Positions 23,076 to 33,600 of a stretch of 64,000 nt of DNA are shown piece after piece. Origin of the DNA: Neopestalotiopsis rosae. Its lineage: Eukaryota; Ascomycota; Sordariomycetes; Amphisphaeriales; Sporocadaceae. Made by a program: the position numbers and the translations under genes. The stretch is from assembly GCA_023078685.1 (NCBI GenBank), contig JALGAS010000008.1, positions 744,001 through 808,000 of the forward strand, written 5' to 3'. The notes beneath the pieces are model-generated. The model was not told where the DNA came from, searched no databases, and was given only the letters and a program-made list of their open reading frames with translations. Each line of letters starts with the position of its first letter. Position 1 is the stretch's first letter.

Positions 23076-24463
23076 GATGGTCGCGAAGTCAGAGACAGAC
23101 GTTAACGGGTGTCGTTTGTCATGAGGTTGAATAGATGGGGGATGTCGAGGGCGGCGGCTTTGTTCACGTGGGATTTGCTTGCGCACCACGACGACAAGGT
23201 AGTGTTGAAGTGAACCAAGGTGCTACTGAGGTGATGTAGGTCACAGGTGTAGCTTGTCGCTGGTAGTAGCTGGTAGGTACTGTGTACAGGTACTGACGAA
23301 AGAATGCAGGGATTGATGCCGGGGTGCCTCTCTGAGGCTCGGCGCTGTCAGCACACTGTGGACCAGCAGAGCTAGAGGGTAGACACGGCCAATGTATAAT
23401 CGCCGACTTCAAAGTGGGAATAGGCGTACAAGAAATGTAATTGTGCATACAAGTGAATGAGTAGATTTGAGAAACGATTGGGAGACTCTCAAACTTATCA
23501 AAAAGTGACGGCAGCCAAAACTTTTCAATGTTTGTTGTTCTCTTGGTGATTTTCTAATTGTGCCCTGTAGCGCCGCCAATGACCTCGGGGCAGCTGCAGG
23601 CGCCAAACGCTGCTCGAAGGCAAGACTAGACCCACAAATCTCGCCGCGAGGTTGATTGTCCCAGTGTCCCAGTGATTAGGACAATCGACCCAGTGGTTAT
23701 GACAATCAGAAGCTTTATAGTATCTGCGGCGGCATTATTGACTGTCATGAAATTGAGAACAGCATCAATGCTCTTAGGTAGGTATCGTCGCTCGTACTGG
23801 CACATGTGGCTCGTCAATTCATACAGGCCAGTTAGGTATGTGTATTGGCCAAGTTACGGCTCAGACCAAATATACAATGGCTATACCATTTACGGTGCCA
23901 AAGTACATCAGTGAAGTAAAGCACGTCCAATATCACTGTTCAGGTCCATTTGCATGTTTGTTGTGCTTGCAGGTCTGGTAAAACGTTTCTACTCTATGCC
24001 AGCAGCGTAGTGCAGAGAGCGATTGATCTTGGTACCTCTCAAACTTGTCTTCTGCAGAAATAAATATTCAATCAAAAGCTGCTTGAAGACGCCATTGCCA
24101 ATATGAGTTCCAGCTGGCTATCCAGGAAAAATCGATTGAAGCATGCCAGTATCATGTACATCTAATGTCCAGCCCCGGTTTGATAGCTGCCAGAGTTAAG
24201 ACCAATGGATAGGCTAAGATAACTTTAATCAAGAAGATCTTCCTACCCCTCGTTCATCCCGCCAGCCTGGGTATTGCATAGCTATCAGCGACTATTGGGC
24301 ACTTGGCACCTGCATATGGAATCGCCTGGCCTAATTGACAGTGACACATGCAAGGCTCATTTTCATTGGATTTTCTCCTCTATGAAATCTGCCCAAGATT
24401 TTATCACACTTTACAGTCTCTAAATCTTTTTGTGTGAGGTGCTGATAGAGCCCTCACAAGAGA
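23076..24463. other. Divergent promoter region between UIM gene and RIT1
   Basis: About 1.4 kb. It contains the repeat/palindrome structure at 23654-23709 listed separately. No additional gene is supported. Confidence 0.55.
23654..23709. repeat. 21-nt tandem duplication inside an inverted repeat
   Basis: Two imperfect 21-nt units stand head to tail (23668-23688 and 23689-23709). They share CCCAGTG, TTA and GACAATC. A third CCCAGTG starts at 23660. In addition, GATTGTCC (23654-23661) is the exact reverse complement of GGACAATC (23679-23686) across a 17-nt loop. This could be a binding site for a dimeric factor or the footprint of a small duplication. Confidence 0.8.
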
Positions 24464-25849
24464 ATGGACTCTGGAAATGAGGCTGGCCCAGAAAAATCTT
24501 TGCAAAATCTTACCCTCTCCGATCTCGTCTTTTCTTCTCAAGCAAACCACAACTTTTCCCGCATTCTGACAGACCTCAAAAAGTCCAATCTTTCCATCAC
24601 GAATCGCTTGCAGTCAGTCAAGCAGGATGCAACGTTTGTCGCACACGTTGCTGCAGCATATGGACGACCTCTGATTGCCAACGAGCGTTGCGGTAGCTGG
24701 TATATTCCCCCTACATCAAAGGCTGGCTCTGCCTACTTCAAAAGCACAGACGGTCATGCTGGACAATGGAAATTCTCGACAAGGCGGCTCAACTTGCACC
24801 TGCTGGATACCATAAGCCAAAGGGACGGGTGTATTATTGTGGACTCGACTAGGCGTGGCAAGCGCATGCCCGATGCCTTGAGCAAGACCATTCCCATCTG
24901 GTGCTGTGTGCTCAACCGTGTGCTCTTCCCCGGAGACGAGGCCAGACATGGCTTGCATACACCGCCTAATGCAGTTTCGGCCTCGGAACATGCCCAAATG
25001 GAAGCTCGCATTCCCGATTTCGTCGAGTCATTCAGAAGTCTCGGACTCGACATCACATCTTTGAAACAAATCCGAAAGCCCCTACGACCAATGTGGATCA
25101 CACAGGACACTCAGCTTGTTGAGACAGACACCATCTTCGAAGATTACCACCCAGTCATCTGCTGTACGAGTTCGCGGCGAGTTGTAGGCACGGAAATGAG
25201 CGAGGGTGGCTATATACAGGGTGCTGGTGACGACACGGAGAATTGGGCGCATGGCTTGACGGCACCCATCTTCTGGGCCAACGAGGAGCAGCTACTATCT
25301 ACTCCTGAAGCAGAGCTTCCGGCCCTTATTGAAATGCTTGTAGACGCAGTGTCCAAAGAGTCAACTGCACAAAAGCCACGACAAATAGCGCCTTGCCTAT
25401 TTGTTGCTCCACTTACACAGGTATATGCTGCTTCAGAATACAGCTGTATCATTTCTCTCTCACCCAAAACTACCGATCAATCAGCATGGGTAAAAAGTCC
25501 AACGCAGATGGATGTTGGTCTTGGAAAGCACAAGGTTGCAAGTCGTAACTTGAGATCTGCCCTACCGCAGATCTGTGAATTCGCCAAGTCTGCTCTCGTA
25601 GCTTCACATAACTCTGACCCAAAGGCACTGGTCCTCTGTGAGACTGGTAAAGATCTGTCCGTCGCAGTATGCTTGGCGCTGTTGTGCCAGTTCTTTGAAG
25701 ATGACGGAAGCTTGCAAAATTCGGGGGAGAAGAAAGACATCAACAAGAGTGTCATCAAGATCAAGCTGAGCCGTATCATGACGGCTTTCCCAGAGGCCAA
25801 CCCCAGTAGAGCGACACTACAGAGCGTCAACAGTTACTTTATGGGCTAA
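24464..25849 (+). CDS. RIT1: Initiator tRNA ribosyl-phosphate transferase (RIT1)
   Basis: This is an intronless gene of 461 aa, close to the usual length of the family. Rit1 adds O-ribosyl phosphate to A64 of initiator tRNA-Met, which keeps that tRNA out of elongation. The N-terminal Rit1 domain is clear, with NERCGSWYIPP (about 68-78), STDGHAGQWKFSTRRLNLHLL and DSTRRGKRMPDALSKTIPIWCCVLNR (about 128-153). Toward the middle is GDDTENWAHGLTAPIFW. The C-terminal part has a dual-specificity-phosphatase-like loop (VLCETGKDLSVAVCLALLC, about 390-408), a known feature of the family. The gene shares a divergent promoter with the UIM gene. The start is the first ATG, preceded by stops and giving a family-like N-terminus. 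Confidence 0.93.
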   Translation: MDSGNEAGPEKSLQNLTLSDLVFSSQANHNFSRILTDLKKSNLSITNRLQSVKQDATFVAHVAAAYGRPLIANERCGSWYIPPTSKAGSAYFKSTDGHAGQWKFSTRRLNLHLLDTISQRDGCIIVDSTRRGKRMPDALSKTIPIWCCVLNRVLFPGDEARHGLHTPPNAVSASEHAQMEARIPDFVESFRSLGLDITSLKQIRKPLRPMWITQDTQLVETDTIFEDYHPVICCTSSRRVVGTEMSEGGYIQGAGDDTENWAHGLTAPIFWANEEQLLSTPEAELPALIEMLVDAVSKESTAQKPRQIAPCLFVAPLTQVYAASEYSCIISLSPKTTDQSAWVKSPTQMDVGLGKHKVASRNLRSALPQICEFAKSALVASHNSDPKALVLCETGKDLSVAVCLALLCQFFEDDGSLQNSGEKKDINKSVIKIKLSRIMTAFPEANPSRATLQSVNSYFMG

Positions 25850-26449
25850 GCCTCATGACTTGGATGATCTCTAACTGCATAGATAATACGATATGATTAG
25901 ATAAACGAGGCATGGTATTGATGATTTCAAGAAAGTTCGATCATGTGTGCCCATGTTTCCATTCACAGGGAGCACGATGACGCCCAATTTTGAAGTATGT
26001 CCGTTCCACAGCGGATGAGGGTAACATCGGATACGCCAAGTTGCAGCTGTTTTGACAAAAGACAAGATACAACAATAGTAGTAATGGCTCGAGCAGGAAC
26101 CTGAAATGATGTTAATTGCGAAGACCTTAAATGGACAGGAGCACCAAGCACTCTTCTCCTAATGGGGCCAGCCACGGTCACTCGGAACAGACTGTTGAAT
26201 TTACTATGTAATATGGACAAGCTGTTCCTCATATTGTGACAACTCGGGCCATGGCCCCCACCGTGTATACTGCCATAGATCAGCCGCAGCCTTTCCGAAC
26301 CCTCTGTGTAATGCAGCTACAAAGTGGTAGGCCAATACAGTGAGTATATTCTATTGAGACTACAGTGAACGTTGTACTCAGAAAGCTTCATCGTTGACTA
26401 TCACGATAGCCAAGCGTCGCATTTCGAGGTTCTCGTTGGCTCTAGCCGC

Positions 26450-26462
26450 TTCGAGAAGCTTC
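26450..26462 (+). promoter_or_regulatory. Perfect three-unit heat-shock element
   Basis: TTC-GA-GAA-GC-TTC: three alternating inverted nTTCn units at the exact five-base period recognised by Hsf1. It lies 1.1 kb upstream of the SIS1 start codon, so a role depends on where transcription begins. Confidence 0.5.
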
Positions 26463-26962
26463 CATGAGCTGATAGCAGGTGCAACGCGAGGACAAGGTTT
26501 GGCCACAAGGTCCAGAATTGAAGGGGACTTTAGGGAGGCACCAAGGACCACAGAGTCACCTTGGATCTCCCATCAGTCAACTGTAACGACACTTTGTATC
26601 GTACACCACGATTGTTCCTGCTGCGAAATCGTTGCAACCCAACCCGTGACTTTTCCAAGCTCTTTTCTACTCCTACTACTACTGCCACTACATATGTACC
26701 CAGCCCAGCTACAGGTTCGGGCACTAGAACAAGAGCACAGGCCGTCACGGGAGCTAAATACAGACGCATCTGGAAGTAAGAGCCCACCTCTCAAGAGGGG
26801 CATTCCATGCTGGTATCGCGCAACAGAACCCCGCAATCAGCGTCATCGTTATCCATACCTACCCAAAAATCCATGCGCATCTAATAACTGAGGACGACGA
26901 AAGTGTTACTATTCACGGTACGTAGACTGGAACAAAACCTCCTTCTGAGCCAGAGTGGTGGG

Positions 26963-26980
26963 TTCCAGAAAATACTCGAA
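26963..26980 (+). promoter_or_regulatory. Four-unit heat-shock element, one mismatch
   Basis: TTC-CA-GAA-AA-TAC-TC-GAA has four units in register, with the third unit TAC instead of TTC. It is 584 bases upstream of the SIS1 start, and yeast SIS1 is known to be an Hsf1 target. Confidence 0.55.
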
Positions 26981-27563
26981 AAGAAAGGATCCAGCTGACT
27001 GACTCTTGTGATTGGCTAACAGGTCAAAGACTTGAAATCACTGTTGATCAGCTGTTTGTATTTCCATTTGCGGTCACTACCCAACTCTTGCAGCCCCCAG
27101 TTCAACCCAGCATTCCGCCTATCTGCGTCATTAGCGGACAACAGCTCCTACACAGTTTTGACAGTACACTACATACTGCTACTCTCGACCCGACGCTCTA
27201 CCAGACCAGCCGCTGGCCGTACCACTAGTGCCTGCTACCACCATTCGACTTCCCGAATCTTCCACTGCCGTGGGGCAACGACAGGGCGTTCATCGTTGCG
27301 TCTGCAAGACACAAGAAACACTTTACTGCTCACACGACGAACACCTGATTCATTTTCTTCCTTGATTCTTCATTGTCCTGCATCAGCTAAATAGTTCATC
27401 CCTCTCCTAAACGACACTCACACTATACTCTTTTGCCACGAGCAAGCTTTGATTTGTTGAAGCCCAACCAACAATAGCAACAACACAACCATCTATACTT
27501 GCTCAAACAAGTTCAATTTCTATACCTTCAATCCGTCCTCTCAGATAGGACCAACAAATCATA

Positions 27564-28950
27564 ATGGTCAAAGAGACCAAACTCTACGATCAACTGGGCA
27601 TCAAGCCCGAAGCAACACAAGACGAAATCAAGAAAGCATATCGGTAGGTAGCACCTGTCGCATAAAGACGTCTTTGCCGCAACCAGAAACGATGCCGGTA
27701 TTGTGGAAGGCAAGATTCACGGTTGAATTTATGTCGCCTTTGACTATACTCGCGTTCTCTGGTTTGGCCAATGACTGACACTCCCGCGTGTGGAATATAA
27801 TGCTAACCATGATCTTCTTAACAGGAAAGCCGCACTAAAATGGCACCCCGACAAGAACAAGGACAGCCCTCAAGCCGCCGAGAAGTTCAAGGAATGTTCA
27901 CAAGCTTACGAGATCCTTTCCGACCCCGAGAAGCGCAAGACCTATGACCAATTTGGTCTCGAGTTCCTCCTCCGAGGTGGCGCCGCGCCTCCGCCTGGTG
28001 AGAACCCATTCGCTGGCGCCGGTGGTGCTGGCGGTATGCCCGGAGGCTTTGGCGGCTTTGACTTTGGCGGCGCCGGTATGCCTGGAGGCGGCGGTGGTGG
28101 TGCCAGAACCTTCCACTTCAGTACTGGAGGTGGTGGCCCTGGTGGTTTCTCGTTTAGCAATCCCAACAATATTTTCGCCGAGTTCATGCGCCAGAGCGGT
28201 GCCGGCGGCGGCGGTGCCGGCGGGTTCGATGATGAGGACCTGGCTGGCATCTTTGGTAGTATGGGAGGTGGTCCTGCTGGCGGTCGTCCACGCATGCGCA
28301 CCAGCTATAATGGGGCTGGAGGTGACCCCTTTGGCGGCCGCGGTGGCCGCGACGCCACTCCTGAAGTTACAACTGTCGAGCGACCGCTGCCTCTCACTCT
28401 TGAGGAGCTCTTTAAGGGCGTTACCAAGAAGATGAAGATTAAGCGCAAGACATTTGACGATTCTGGAAAGAGGACCATCACTGACCAAGTTCTCGAAGTG
28501 CCCATCAAGCCCGGCTTGAAGAAGGGCAGCAAGATCAAGTTCAAGGGCGTGGGCGACGAGGAGGCAGGTGGTCAGCAAGATCTGCACTTTATAGTAGAAG
28601 AGGTAAGTGACAAAACCAAAATCCGAACGTATGACCTGAAACTAACTTGTGCCCAGAAACCACACCCACTCTTTGCACGCGAGGGAGATGACCTAGTCCA
28701 CACCGTCGAGCTTCCTCTCAAGGACGCCCTGACCGGATGGAAGCGGACAGTCACTACAATCGATGGCAAACAAATCACCCTCGACAAAGCTGGCCCAACG
28801 GCGCCAGGCTCCCATGACTCCTACCCTGGTCAGGGTATGCCCATCTCGAAGAAGCCCGGTGAGAGAGGCAACTTCATTATTAAGTACAGCGTCAAGTTCC
28901 CCACAAGCTTGACGGCTCAACAAAAGCAGGAGCTGAAGAAGATTCTATAA
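27564..28950 (+). CDS. SIS1: Class B Hsp40 co-chaperone (Sis1/Psi1 type)
   Basis: Exons 27564-27643, 27825-28602 and 28657-28950 give 383 aa. The J domain covers residues 5-70 with HPD at 34-36, the motif that stimulates Hsp70 ATPase. A Gly/Phe-rich region follows (about 75-190) with [10 protein letters not shown] repeats, then two C-terminal beta-sandwich substrate-binding domains and a short dimerisation end ([13 protein letters not shown]). There is no CxxCxGxG zinc finger, which separates it from class A Ydj1. In yeast, Sis1 acts in the cytosol and nucleus with Ssa Hsp70s in translation initiation, prion propagation and Hsf1 feedback. Intron 1 (181 nt) splits the codon for R27 in the J domain. 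Intron 2 is 54 nt, a multiple of three, and contains no in-frame stop. Heat-shock elements lie upstream. Confidence 0.93.
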
Positions 28951-29854
28951 ACACCTTGAGTTTTGATTGATAGCCATTGATGTGCGACAGCGTTTTGAAA
29001 GCGGAAGAGAAAGGTCTTGGGAAGTGTCCTGGCGTTCCAGGTCAAAAATCTTGTCGGCGTTGGTGGTTTCATTGCATCTTTTTCATTTCAATTTCTTGTT
29101 CCTTTTTTTTTTTTGTCCTATTACTTTTCGACGAAGAGACGAAACATATGATCAAATACCTTGAACGATGCAATATTGTGTCATTGTCCGAGGAAATTAA
29201 ACAGTGAAAACTCCTTCTTGTCGTGGTCTTTTGAAATTTTGAAAACACAACGGCAGAGAATGGAGGTATTCCCGGAACCCCGTCCGAGTGACGAATAGAA
29301 GATATACTAATAAAAATATTGTGCCTCGAGAACACCCCGGCCTTCATACTGTGACATAGCATGAATGACATTATGGCTCCCACTACGAGAAGAACATGAC
29401 CGTTTCAAATTGGTTTTCATGGGACTTCCGGATAAATATACACCAAAAAGGTAATTCACCTGTTTCAATGGGCAATTGTTGATGAATATAAAATTTTGAT
29501 TCTCGACTTCCAGTGAAGAAGTCATGGGCTAAATGCAACCTATGAACGCCGTCTATGTAGATACTCTTTGCCACGGTGACCACATTGCGCCATAAAGTGC
29601 GGTAATGAAAGGCAGCTCTATATCAGTGCCGGCCACAATGTGCAGACAGCCAGAGACCTTATTGGGGGTAAATGCGGGCTCAAAAAATTCCAAATGTCCT
29701 CCTTGCTTGCTAACCCTGCCCTCAGATGTCCCTTTCAACGCCGTGTTTCTACTACCAGCGCTATGCAAATGTATGGTTGATTATTATAATGAGTCGAGGA
29801 TCCGATGTGTCGCGCTCTCTGGGTATCGTCCTCGCATGATCGATCATGCAGTGA
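28951..29854. other. Intergenic between convergent SIS1 and CDC34
   Basis: About 0.9 kb holding both 3' flanks. A poly-T run of about 13 lies near 29103. No gene was seen. Confidence 0.6.
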
Positions 29855-30637
29855 CTAGGATTCCTCGTCATCACTGCCGTTTTCCTCCTCTTCGTCATCC
29901 TCCTGTAGCTCCTCGTCTGTGCCGGAACCAAAGTCGAAATCTTCCAGGTCGTCGTCCTCGTTCCAAAAATCGTCGTCGGCATCCTTGGCGGCAGGTGGTG
30001 CTTCTTCTATATCGGTTGGCATGACGAAGCCTGCGGGAATATCTTTTCTTGATTTCTCAACGCACTCGGCAGCCTTCTTGTTGTACTGGGCACGATCGTC
30101 GCGGTACATGACGCCAGCGTCAACATGGGCGGGCGAGTTGATTTCCGGGTCGTCAAGAAGGAGCAGGACAGACCGCAACACGGACTCGACACCTTGAAGA
30201 GGCGACCAGCGCTCACTTGCGGCCTCACCGGACATGAGATCGTCGCCAGGCTGGTGCAGGATCGAGATGCACACCCGGCCATCAGGGTACACATTGGGGT
30301 GGTAGATAGGAATCTGGAAACGGAACGTTGGAGGAGCGTAGGGATACTCTTCGCTGAACGTCATCTCAGTCTGTACCAATCGTGGTTAGCATTTTCCAAT
30401 CTAAACATGTAAAGCAAAACCTTGAAATCCCCTGTACTTTGCAGTGACTTATACACTTCGTTAAGAACTTACCTTGAGGTATCCATTCGCGAAAGCGCTG
30501 TCCTGGTTGAGAACGATGAGACCAATCTCCCAACGGAAGATGTTATCTCGAATAAGGTCAACATGCAGCCACTTTTCCTTCTGCAGTTGCCCCAGCTCTT
30601 GCATCAGCCGCGCAGCGGCACCACCGGCCTTAGCCAT
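29855..30637 (-). CDS. CDC34: SCF-type ubiquitin-conjugating enzyme E2 (Cdc34/Ubc3)
   Basis: Exon 1 (30637-30473) and exon 2 (30370-29855) join over a 102-nt intron (30472-30371, branch GCTAACC, acceptor TACAG) to give 226 aa. The UBC fold includes IYHPNVYPDGRVCISILHQ with active-site Cys at about 89 and an intact HPN. The acidic insertion just after it (PGDDLMSGEAASERW) is the hallmark of the Cdc34 and UBE2G/R group. The C-terminal about 45 residues are a strongly acidic tail (DDDLEDFDFGSGTDEELQ and further Glu/Asp runs), which in Cdc34 docks on the cullin basic canyon. In yeast, Cdc34 works with SCF ligases at G1/S, and the same role is expected here. The tail is much shorter than in budding yeast but fits filamentous fungi. 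Confidence 0.9.
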
Positions 30638-33600
30638 GATAAACGAGAGCGGTTGGAGGATTCGAACGTGATAGTTGAACAGACACCGAGCCTCCAATGA
30701 TTGCACTTGGAGATTCCTTTGTGCAAGAAGAGAGGGCCCTTTCAGGAAATGCTTGATTGGTCGTTAGTCGGATGTTGCGTTCCTTGCTGCCGGCGAACTG
30801 TGGCTATCTTCAAGAATATCTTGGTGCGTCGGAATAGACGGGAAGACGTAGTGAGTGGAGTGGATGAATGGGTTTGTCGGCCAGTTGAAGTAGACTTAAA
30901 ACGCAGAAGGAAAGACGGAAAAAGAAAGAATGACCTGAGGCTATTGTAAGCCGGACAAACGAGGTGGAGTTAAATGGAAGGTCTGGAGGATTGTGATTTC
31001 GAATCTTTGCAGCAACAAAGCGATTGTCGTGGCGTTCCCTTCTCGGTCTTTCTCTTGTTTCTAAGTTTTGACTTCGTGACTGAGACCTGGTGCTGGTGGC
31101 TCTGGAGATACCCGCTGTCGCTGCCGATGCCGCTGTCGTCACCTAAACTTGATTTGCGCAGAAAGACGGGTGGTCAGTCGTCAGAGAACCTGACCTCACT
31201 TATTAGGGAGATTGGGGGGGTTTAAAATGGTGTCACAGACGCTTCACAGGGATCCGCCTGGGCCCCCAGCCCAGGGCCCCAACTCGGGTCTGGTGGCGTG
31301 GCGCGAGATTGTGGGAAGGCACGCACCTGAATCGGCCGGCGATCTCACCAGCCAGTGGTGCCTGCCTTTCATAGGTGTGCCCCGGACTGCTAAGGGATAA
31401 ATCATCGTGTACTTCAGCTCCCGTGGGTGTGAAGTACTTTCGCGTCTTACTGTTCTGCCGCATATCCAAGAGGCAAGTCTGTCGCTGTCCATGTACTGCT
31501 CTCTATGCTGTCTTGGGCACACCTTGAGTACCGGCTCTAACTTGAGAAAGCAACTTGCGTCCTATTCGGGCATGCCATCACCACACCCCCATTGACTACA
31601 TGTACCACATGGGACAAGATGCGTACGTGAGAAGGGGTTCGTTCCCTCCTCGACTGTGACCCCTGACTCGCAGGGACGTCTCTCAAGGTGTTGTATCGTT
31701 GCGCGCTCCCTACCTTGCCTATGTACCCTCCCGTAATCCTGGAGAGCATCAATCTGGCTCCGGGACTTCAGAAAAAATGTTGCCCAGCAAACATACCACG
31801 ATCCGATCCCGTTTTCGTCCAAAGTACATCAGGTGACGCGAATAGCGCTCAAGCATTCCTTGCTATACATGGATGCGCTTGCCTACACCAGAAGTCTACA
31901 AATGCGCTGTTGTCATTAAGCGCCCCTAGGCATTTGCGTGCTTTGTGAAAGCATGGCCGACCCACGGCTGGTTAGCTGTCAATGTCTAACGGCCTGACTG
32001 AATTCTGACCAACAACACTGTACATAAGCAGTTGAGGTCAAATAACAATTGCTGCACAGTAGCCCAGCTGTTGGTCTCGTTGGCCCATGTTGTGGCGAGC
32101 TCTCACTCGCCAGTTTCCTGGCGGCCCTGATTCAGACTTCGCGGCAAGGCCGGTAAGCATAATGTAACTTTTTAACCATGAGAGGGGCGTGACCCAGGTC
32201 CGTCCCGCGAAACTGGAGGCAGGACCCGGCAGCCCGGTATCTACCGATGGGTACTAAGGAAAAGCACTCGAAAGGAACAAGCCACTTCTATATCGTCATT
32301 GTCATCATCGTCGAATTCAATTCATCGCGAATTCCGACGGTGTCAAATTTCTGATCAAACAAGCTTAATACTGCATGCATTTTGTTGCCAGGCTTAGCAG
32401 AGGCACACCCAAGATGTCACCTGATTGTTGTTGAAGAAACCTCGTGACATGCTTGTCATGAGAGATTGCAGATCCCTGTGTATGTAGACAGCATCGAAAT
32501 TCGAAGCAAGAGCACACAGCCAGCAAATGCTTACCTACACTTGACTTACCCGGCAATGGTAAAGAGGTCACATAAAACCTCTGCGGTCGATGGCAATATT
32601 CGTTAGTGATTGGCTTGACATAAGCTGCCAACGTGGTCGTGGCATGCAGCAACTTATGCAGCTGATGTAAGGCCGATTCGACCCAAGTAATGCAGCAGAG
32701 CAGGGCGTGTCTCTATAGCGAGGATCTCGGTGGCCACTACCAAATGCGCACACTGCACATCGCAATCATGAGACGATCATATAACTGCCAATATCTAAGT
32801 AGTCGTTTTGGATAGCTCACAAATGTAGAGCAATGTTTGTGGTCTTTGAAGGATGCTATGTCGCTTTCAAGGATGGTACGGAGGACTCTGCTGAGTAGAG
32901 CCTCATTCCCAGGTTTCTCAGGTAATATCTTTGTTCGCCCTGTAACAGACATCCAATCGCCGATCGCACTCAACACCAATACCATGCCCTCTCATTGGAG
33001 AAATCCAGTGTACATGTTGGCCATGTGTCGATAACTCGGTTGAAGAACAATTCAAATGAATTTCTATCTCAACAAGGCGCACAAACGCTGAGCAATTGCT
33101 TGTCACAGAATTGGCCAAAGATGTGCCCTCCGCACATGTGAAATGACACCCAGATGTGGTTATGTCCGAAGTGTACTCTGTAGTTTCCATGGCCGCGTCA
33201 CAGATGCCTGGTCATTTCCCTCCACAGGAATCTACAATTAGGTCCGGGAGGAGTCCTCATGTATTAATAGGAAATGGTAGCGTTGTACGAAACTGACTCG
33301 AACTGCTGGCGTGTGGCATGAATAAGCTTTACTTGAGCTCATGGTGGAGTGCTTCCCTAAGTGGACGTAATCGTGGTGTTTGATGCCAATGTTCTGAACG
33401 GATTTGAAGCCGAAGCTTGGACCTCTCAAAACCAGGAAAGCGACTTTACAGCCTTCCGTGTTCGGGCTTGATTACCGCGGCGACAGAGTCGGCCCACCGA
33501 GAACGACAGGCGTACTCAGCAAACAAGGCATTAAAACCATGGTCGACTACAGTATCTAAGCATGGGCCAATGCATCAATCCCAAGAGGTTTCGAGGCGTT

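Larger units (their letters stand above)
25850..27563. other. Long upstream region of SIS1 carrying heat-shock elements
   Basis: About 1.7 kb after RIT1. Two heat-shock-element candidates are listed separately. The last about 150 bases are rich in CAACAA/ACAACC, as in fungal 5' leaders. Open frames here (for example 26394-26891) have no recognisable features and are not called. Confidence 0.55.

Noticed and set aside
26394..26891. 165-codon frame between RIT1 and SIS1
   Set aside because: No family resemblance, high low-complexity content, and it overlaps the heat-shock element region. It is more likely upstream regulatory or leader sequence.
31251..31285. GC-rich GGGCCC palindromes as a possible terminator or transposon end
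   Set aside because: Stem arms are short and imperfect, no partner copy exists nearby, and fungal terminators do not use such hairpins.
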